Positions 6,039 to 7,946 of a DNA stretch of 7,946 bases are shown here, piece by piece; position 1 is the first letter of the stretch; each line of letters begins with the position of its first letter. The position numbers and the translations under genes were made by a program. Source of the DNA: Sphingomonadales bacterium. Lineage in GTDB: Bacteria; Pseudomonadota; Alphaproteobacteria; Sphingomonadales; Sphingomonadaceae. The stretch spans positions 1 to 7,946 of the forward strand of contig JAAFIT010000095.1 of the NCBI GenBank assembly GCA_013298745.1. Reading direction: 5' to 3'. The notes under the pieces are model-generated. The model worked only from the letters and a program-made list of their open reading frames with translations, had not been told where the DNA came from and made no database searches.

Positions 6039-6935
6039 GTGCTTCGTCGTTTCGTTCCCGCTCTCCTCCTTCTCTCCGCTCCTGCCTTCGCGCCCTTTGC
6101 GTCGCCCGCCTTCGCTCAAGGCCCGGCTCCCGGCGTCCCAACCACCGCCCAGCGCGCCCAGATGCCGCGGCCCAAGGCGTGGACGCTCGGCGTCGGCTTT
6201 GCGCCGGTTTATTCGCCGGTGTGGCAGGGCAGCCGCGACTCTGCGCTGTCGTTGTTCCCCGATCTGCGGCTGAATTATCGTGACGCGGTGTTCTTCTCCA
6301 TTCCCGATGGCCTTGGCTGGAACGCGATCAACCAGGATGGCTGGAAGGTCGGGCCGTTGTTCAAATTCCGTTTCCGTCGCAACGAGAACACCGGTGGCTC
6401 GCCGTTCCTGATCACCGGGGGCAGCACGGCGTTGCAGGGCATGGGCGATGTCGGCTTTGCCGGCGAAATCGGCGGTTTTGCGCAATATTCCTTCATCGAA
6501 AACAAGTTCAAACTCCGCGCCGAGGTTCGCCAGGGCTTTGGCGGGCATGATGGCCTCGTCGCCGATACCAACTTCAGCTATTCGGACCGCATCGGCACCC
6601 CCGGCACCAACGGCCTGTGGCTGTGGTCGATCGGCGCCCGTAGCAGCTTTGGCGGCGCCAGCTTCACCAACGCCTATTTCGGCGTCAATGCCGAACAATC
6701 CGCCGCCACCGGCCTTGCCCAGTTCCGCACCGGCGGCGGCCGGGTTTCGAGCGGCATCAACGGCTCGATCACCAAGCCGCTCGGCCGGCGCGGCGAAAAG
6801 GGCGCGCTCACCCTGTTCACCGGCTATGACAATCTCGGCCGCACCGTCGCCGATTCGAGCCTGATCGAGCAACGCGGCCAGCGCAGCCAGTTTTCCGCCG
6901 GCCTGTCCTATGGGTACCGCTTCAGCTGGGATTGA
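6039..6935 (+). CDS. MipA/OmpV-family outer-membrane protein
   Basis: A 298-residue secreted beta-barrel of the MipA/OmpV family. E. coli MipA is a scaffold between the lytic transglycosylase MltA and penicillin-binding protein 1B; other members are general outer-membrane proteins, so the exact role here is open. Residues 1-26 form a classic signal peptide (Arg-Arg, hydrophobic core, cleavage after AFA before Gln27). The mature part shows the family strands: GVGFAPVYSPVWQGSRDS (51-68), FPDLRLNYRDAVFFSIPDGLG (73-93), VRQGFGGHDGLVADT (163-177), FTNAYFGVNAEQSAATGL (209-226), and the hallmark SLIEQRGQRSQFSAGLSYGYRF (274-295). The start is GTG, with AAGGA 10 nt upstream. It is divergent from the DksA-like gene, with 138 bp between them, and its last 14 bases overlap the 3' end of the minus-strand gene that follows. 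No hairpin terminator is visible after it. Confidence 0.9.
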   Translation: MLRRFVPALLLLSAPAFAPFASPAFAQGPAPGVPTTAQRAQMPRPKAWTLGVGFAPVYSPVWQGSRDSALSLFPDLRLNYRDAVFFSIPDGLGWNAINQDGWKVGPLFKFRFRRNENTGGSPFLITGGSTALQGMGDVGFAGEIGGFAQYSFIENKFKLRAEVRQGFGGHDGLVADTNFSYSDRIGTPGTNGLWLWSIGARSSFGGASFTNAYFGVNAEQSAATGLAQFRTGGGRVSSGINGSITKPLGRRGEKGALTLFTGYDNLGRTVADSSLIEQRGQRSQFSAGLSYGYRFSWD

Positions 6936-7869
6936 ACTCGCTGCTATTGGGCGAGCCAGCAGGGGGCCAATCGGCATTGAGCGGCCAGTGCGGGCTCAAT
7001 CCGACGCCGGGATCATAGGGGCGCGGCACGAAATTGCGCCCGGCACCGGCGCGGATCACCTCCGGCTCGGGTGAAAAGCCAGTCGAAAGCAGCGATTCTC
7101 TGGCCTTTCGCGGCGCGGCCCCCTGCGGCTGGGCCTTTGGCAGAGCGGCCCTTGACGGCTGGACGTTGCGTGGCTGACCGTTGCGGGGGCTGGCCGGTTC
7201 GCGCAGCCGCGCCTTGCCCGACCGCACGGCGAGCGCGCCATCATCGGGCCGCAACGTCTTCGGCGGCGAAGGCAGCGGCGGCACCGGGCCGTCAAGATCG
7301 ATCGTCAACGCCAGCGTCCGCGCGTCCCAGCCATGCGAATCGGGCAGGGCGCCAAGCTCGGCCTGCAATTCGTGCAGCGCCCGGGTTTCCTCCGCCTCCG
7401 CCGATAAGGGTGGCTGCGGCCGCCGCTCCTCCGCCATCCAGCGCGGCGCCGTGTCCGCCGCCTCCTGCGCCGCGGTGCGCGCCGCCGCCTCGCGCTCCAG
7501 CCGCTCCACCTGCTGCTTCAACATATGGATCATCAACCGGTCCGAACACGGCCGCCGCCGCGTCATCACCACCATGCCATCACGCTCGATCGTCTCGAGT
7601 TCGCCGTGGATCACCCGCTCCAGCGCGACCTGCTCCACCCGCTGCCACACCCGCGCCTGCGCCACCGCCCAGGCGCGGCGAAACCCCTCCGCCTCCGGAT
7701 GCCGCCGCAACCGATAGGCCGATCCCTCGTCCATCCCCACCGTCTCGGCCGCCGCCGCCACCGATCCACACACCTCCAGCGCCTGGATAAACGCCGCCTG
7801 CCGCGCCGGAGACCAGCCATCACTGCGCTGGCGACGAGGGACGGGGGTGAAGGTGGGGAGAGTGCTCAT
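6922..7869 (-). CDS. Uncharacterised protein with N-terminal helix-turn-helix-like region (sphingomonad type)
   Basis: A 315-residue soluble protein with no signal peptide or membrane segment. I recognise the N-terminal style, GWSPARQAAFIQALEVCGSV (18-37) followed by AAAAETVGMDEGSAYRLRRHP (38-58), from unnamed proteins of sphingomonads and from small-terminase-like helix-turn-helix domains, in which a helix-turn-helix reads 'no cross-talk, new step' as AA-x3-VGM-x3-SAY-x-LRR. Residues 59-135 are helical and charged (RVWQRVEQVALERVIHG, then SDRLMIHMLKQQVERLEREAAAR). From about 195 the chain becomes Pro/Arg/Gln-rich and probably disordered, with a repeated RNGQPRNVQP stretch (229-238). The function is unknown; DNA binding is inferred only. 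No clear ribosome site precedes the ATG at 7869. No phage genes lie beside it in the window, so a terminase role is unlikely. Its stop lies inside the end of the MipA-like gene on the other strand. Confidence 0.75.
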   Translation of the reverse strand: MSTLPTFTPVPRRQRSDGWSPARQAAFIQALEVCGSVAAAAETVGMDEGSAYRLRRHPEAEGFRRAWAVAQARVWQRVEQVALERVIHGELETIERDGMVVMTRRRPCSDRLMIHMLKQQVERLEREAAARTAAQEAADTAPRWMAEERRPQPPLSAEAEETRALHELQAELGALPDSHGWDARTLALTIDLDGPVPPLPSPPKTLRPDDGALAVRSGKARLREPASPRNGQPRNVQPSRAALPKAQPQGAAPRKARESLLSTGFSPEPEVIRAGAGRNFVPRPYDPGVGLSPHWPLNADWPPAGSPNSSEFNPS

Positions 7870-7921
7870 GGGAGCGGTTGTAACCTATTTGGTGGGGTGT
7901 AGGACAGGCCAAGGCGGCGAT

Positions 7922-7941
7922 AAAATTGCAGCGCAATTTTT
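7922..7941. terminator. AT-rich hairpin near the window edge, possible terminator
   Basis: AAAATTGC (7922-7929) and GCAATTTT (7933-7940) form a perfect 8-bp inverted repeat around AGC, with one further T. It lies 53 bp upstream of the minus-strand gene that starts at 7869. It could end transcripts of a gene beyond the right edge, on either strand, but the stem is AT-rich and the T-tract merges with the arm. The core TTGCAGCGCAA could instead be a protein-binding dyad. The window ends before this can be decided. Confidence 0.4.
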
Positions 7942-7946
7942 CGACT

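Noticed and set aside
5994..6977. 327-codon open frame antisense to the MipA-like gene
   Set aside because: A long stop-free shadow typical of high-GC DNA. It has low-complexity Ala/Gly/Arg composition and no recognisable domain, while the sense frame has a signal peptide and family motifs.
7071..7790. 239-codon open frame antisense to the right-end gene
   Set aside because: The product is almost only Pro, Ala, Arg and Ser, as expected from reading GC-rich codons on the wrong strand.
6922..7869. Prophage terminase small subunit
   Set aside because: The helix-turn-helix resembles that family, but there is no large terminase, portal or other phage gene in the window, and the long Pro/Arg-rich tail does not fit.

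Overview
The window is high-GC DNA that looks like the chromosome of an alphaproteobacterium, most probably a member of the Sphingomonadales. The pointers are a TonB-dependent receptor next to an MFS carrier, a short alphaproteobacterial-type DksA/TraR zinc-finger protein, a MipA/OmpV outer-membrane protein, an FtsY that is little more than its NG domain, and a DNA-binding-like protein of a type I associate with sphingomonads. The genus assignment is inference from protein style; there is no rRNA or other taxonomic marker in the window.

Layout, left to right. (1) Positions 2-1024, + strand: the C-terminal barrel of a TonB-dependent receptor whose 5' part lies outside the window, followed by a textbook hairpin/T-tract terminator at 1046-1078. 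(2) 1099-2325, - strand: an MFS carrier (anion:cation symporter-like) that converges on the receptor and shares the terminator region. (3) 2403-5900, - strand: a compact run read right to left as dksA/traR-like, pdxH, phzF-like, dapF, ftsY. The last four are joined by three identical 4-bp ATGA stop/start overlaps, so they are almost certainly one translationally coupled transcript; the dksA-like gene sits only 30 bp upstream. The MFS gene follows ftsY after 77 bp and could be read-through or have its own promoter. (4) 5901-6038: a 138-bp divergent intergenic region with small inverted repeats. (5) 6039-6935, + strand: a secreted MipA/OmpV-family outer-membrane beta-barrel. (6) 6922-7869, - strand: an uncharacterised protein with an N-terminal helix-turn-helix-like region, overlapping the MipA gene tail-to-tail by 14 bp. 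(7) 7870-7946: a short 5' flank holding a hairpin near the window edge.

Functionally the central run mixes housekeeping tasks: PLP cofactor synthesis/salvage (pdxH), meso-diaminopimelate synthesis for lysine and peptidoglycan (dapF), co-translational membrane targeting (ftsY) and an orphan isomerase of the DapF fold (phzF-like). The left edge looks like a nutrient-uptake pair (outer-membrane receptor plus inner-membrane carrier) of unknown substrate.

I found no tRNA, rRNA, CRISPR array, insertion sequence or prophage block. Nothing here is clearly a new biological system; the least understood items are the helix-turn-helix-like protein at the right end, the orphan PhzF-like isomerase embedded in the dapF-ftsY operon, and the short DksA-like protein that leads it.
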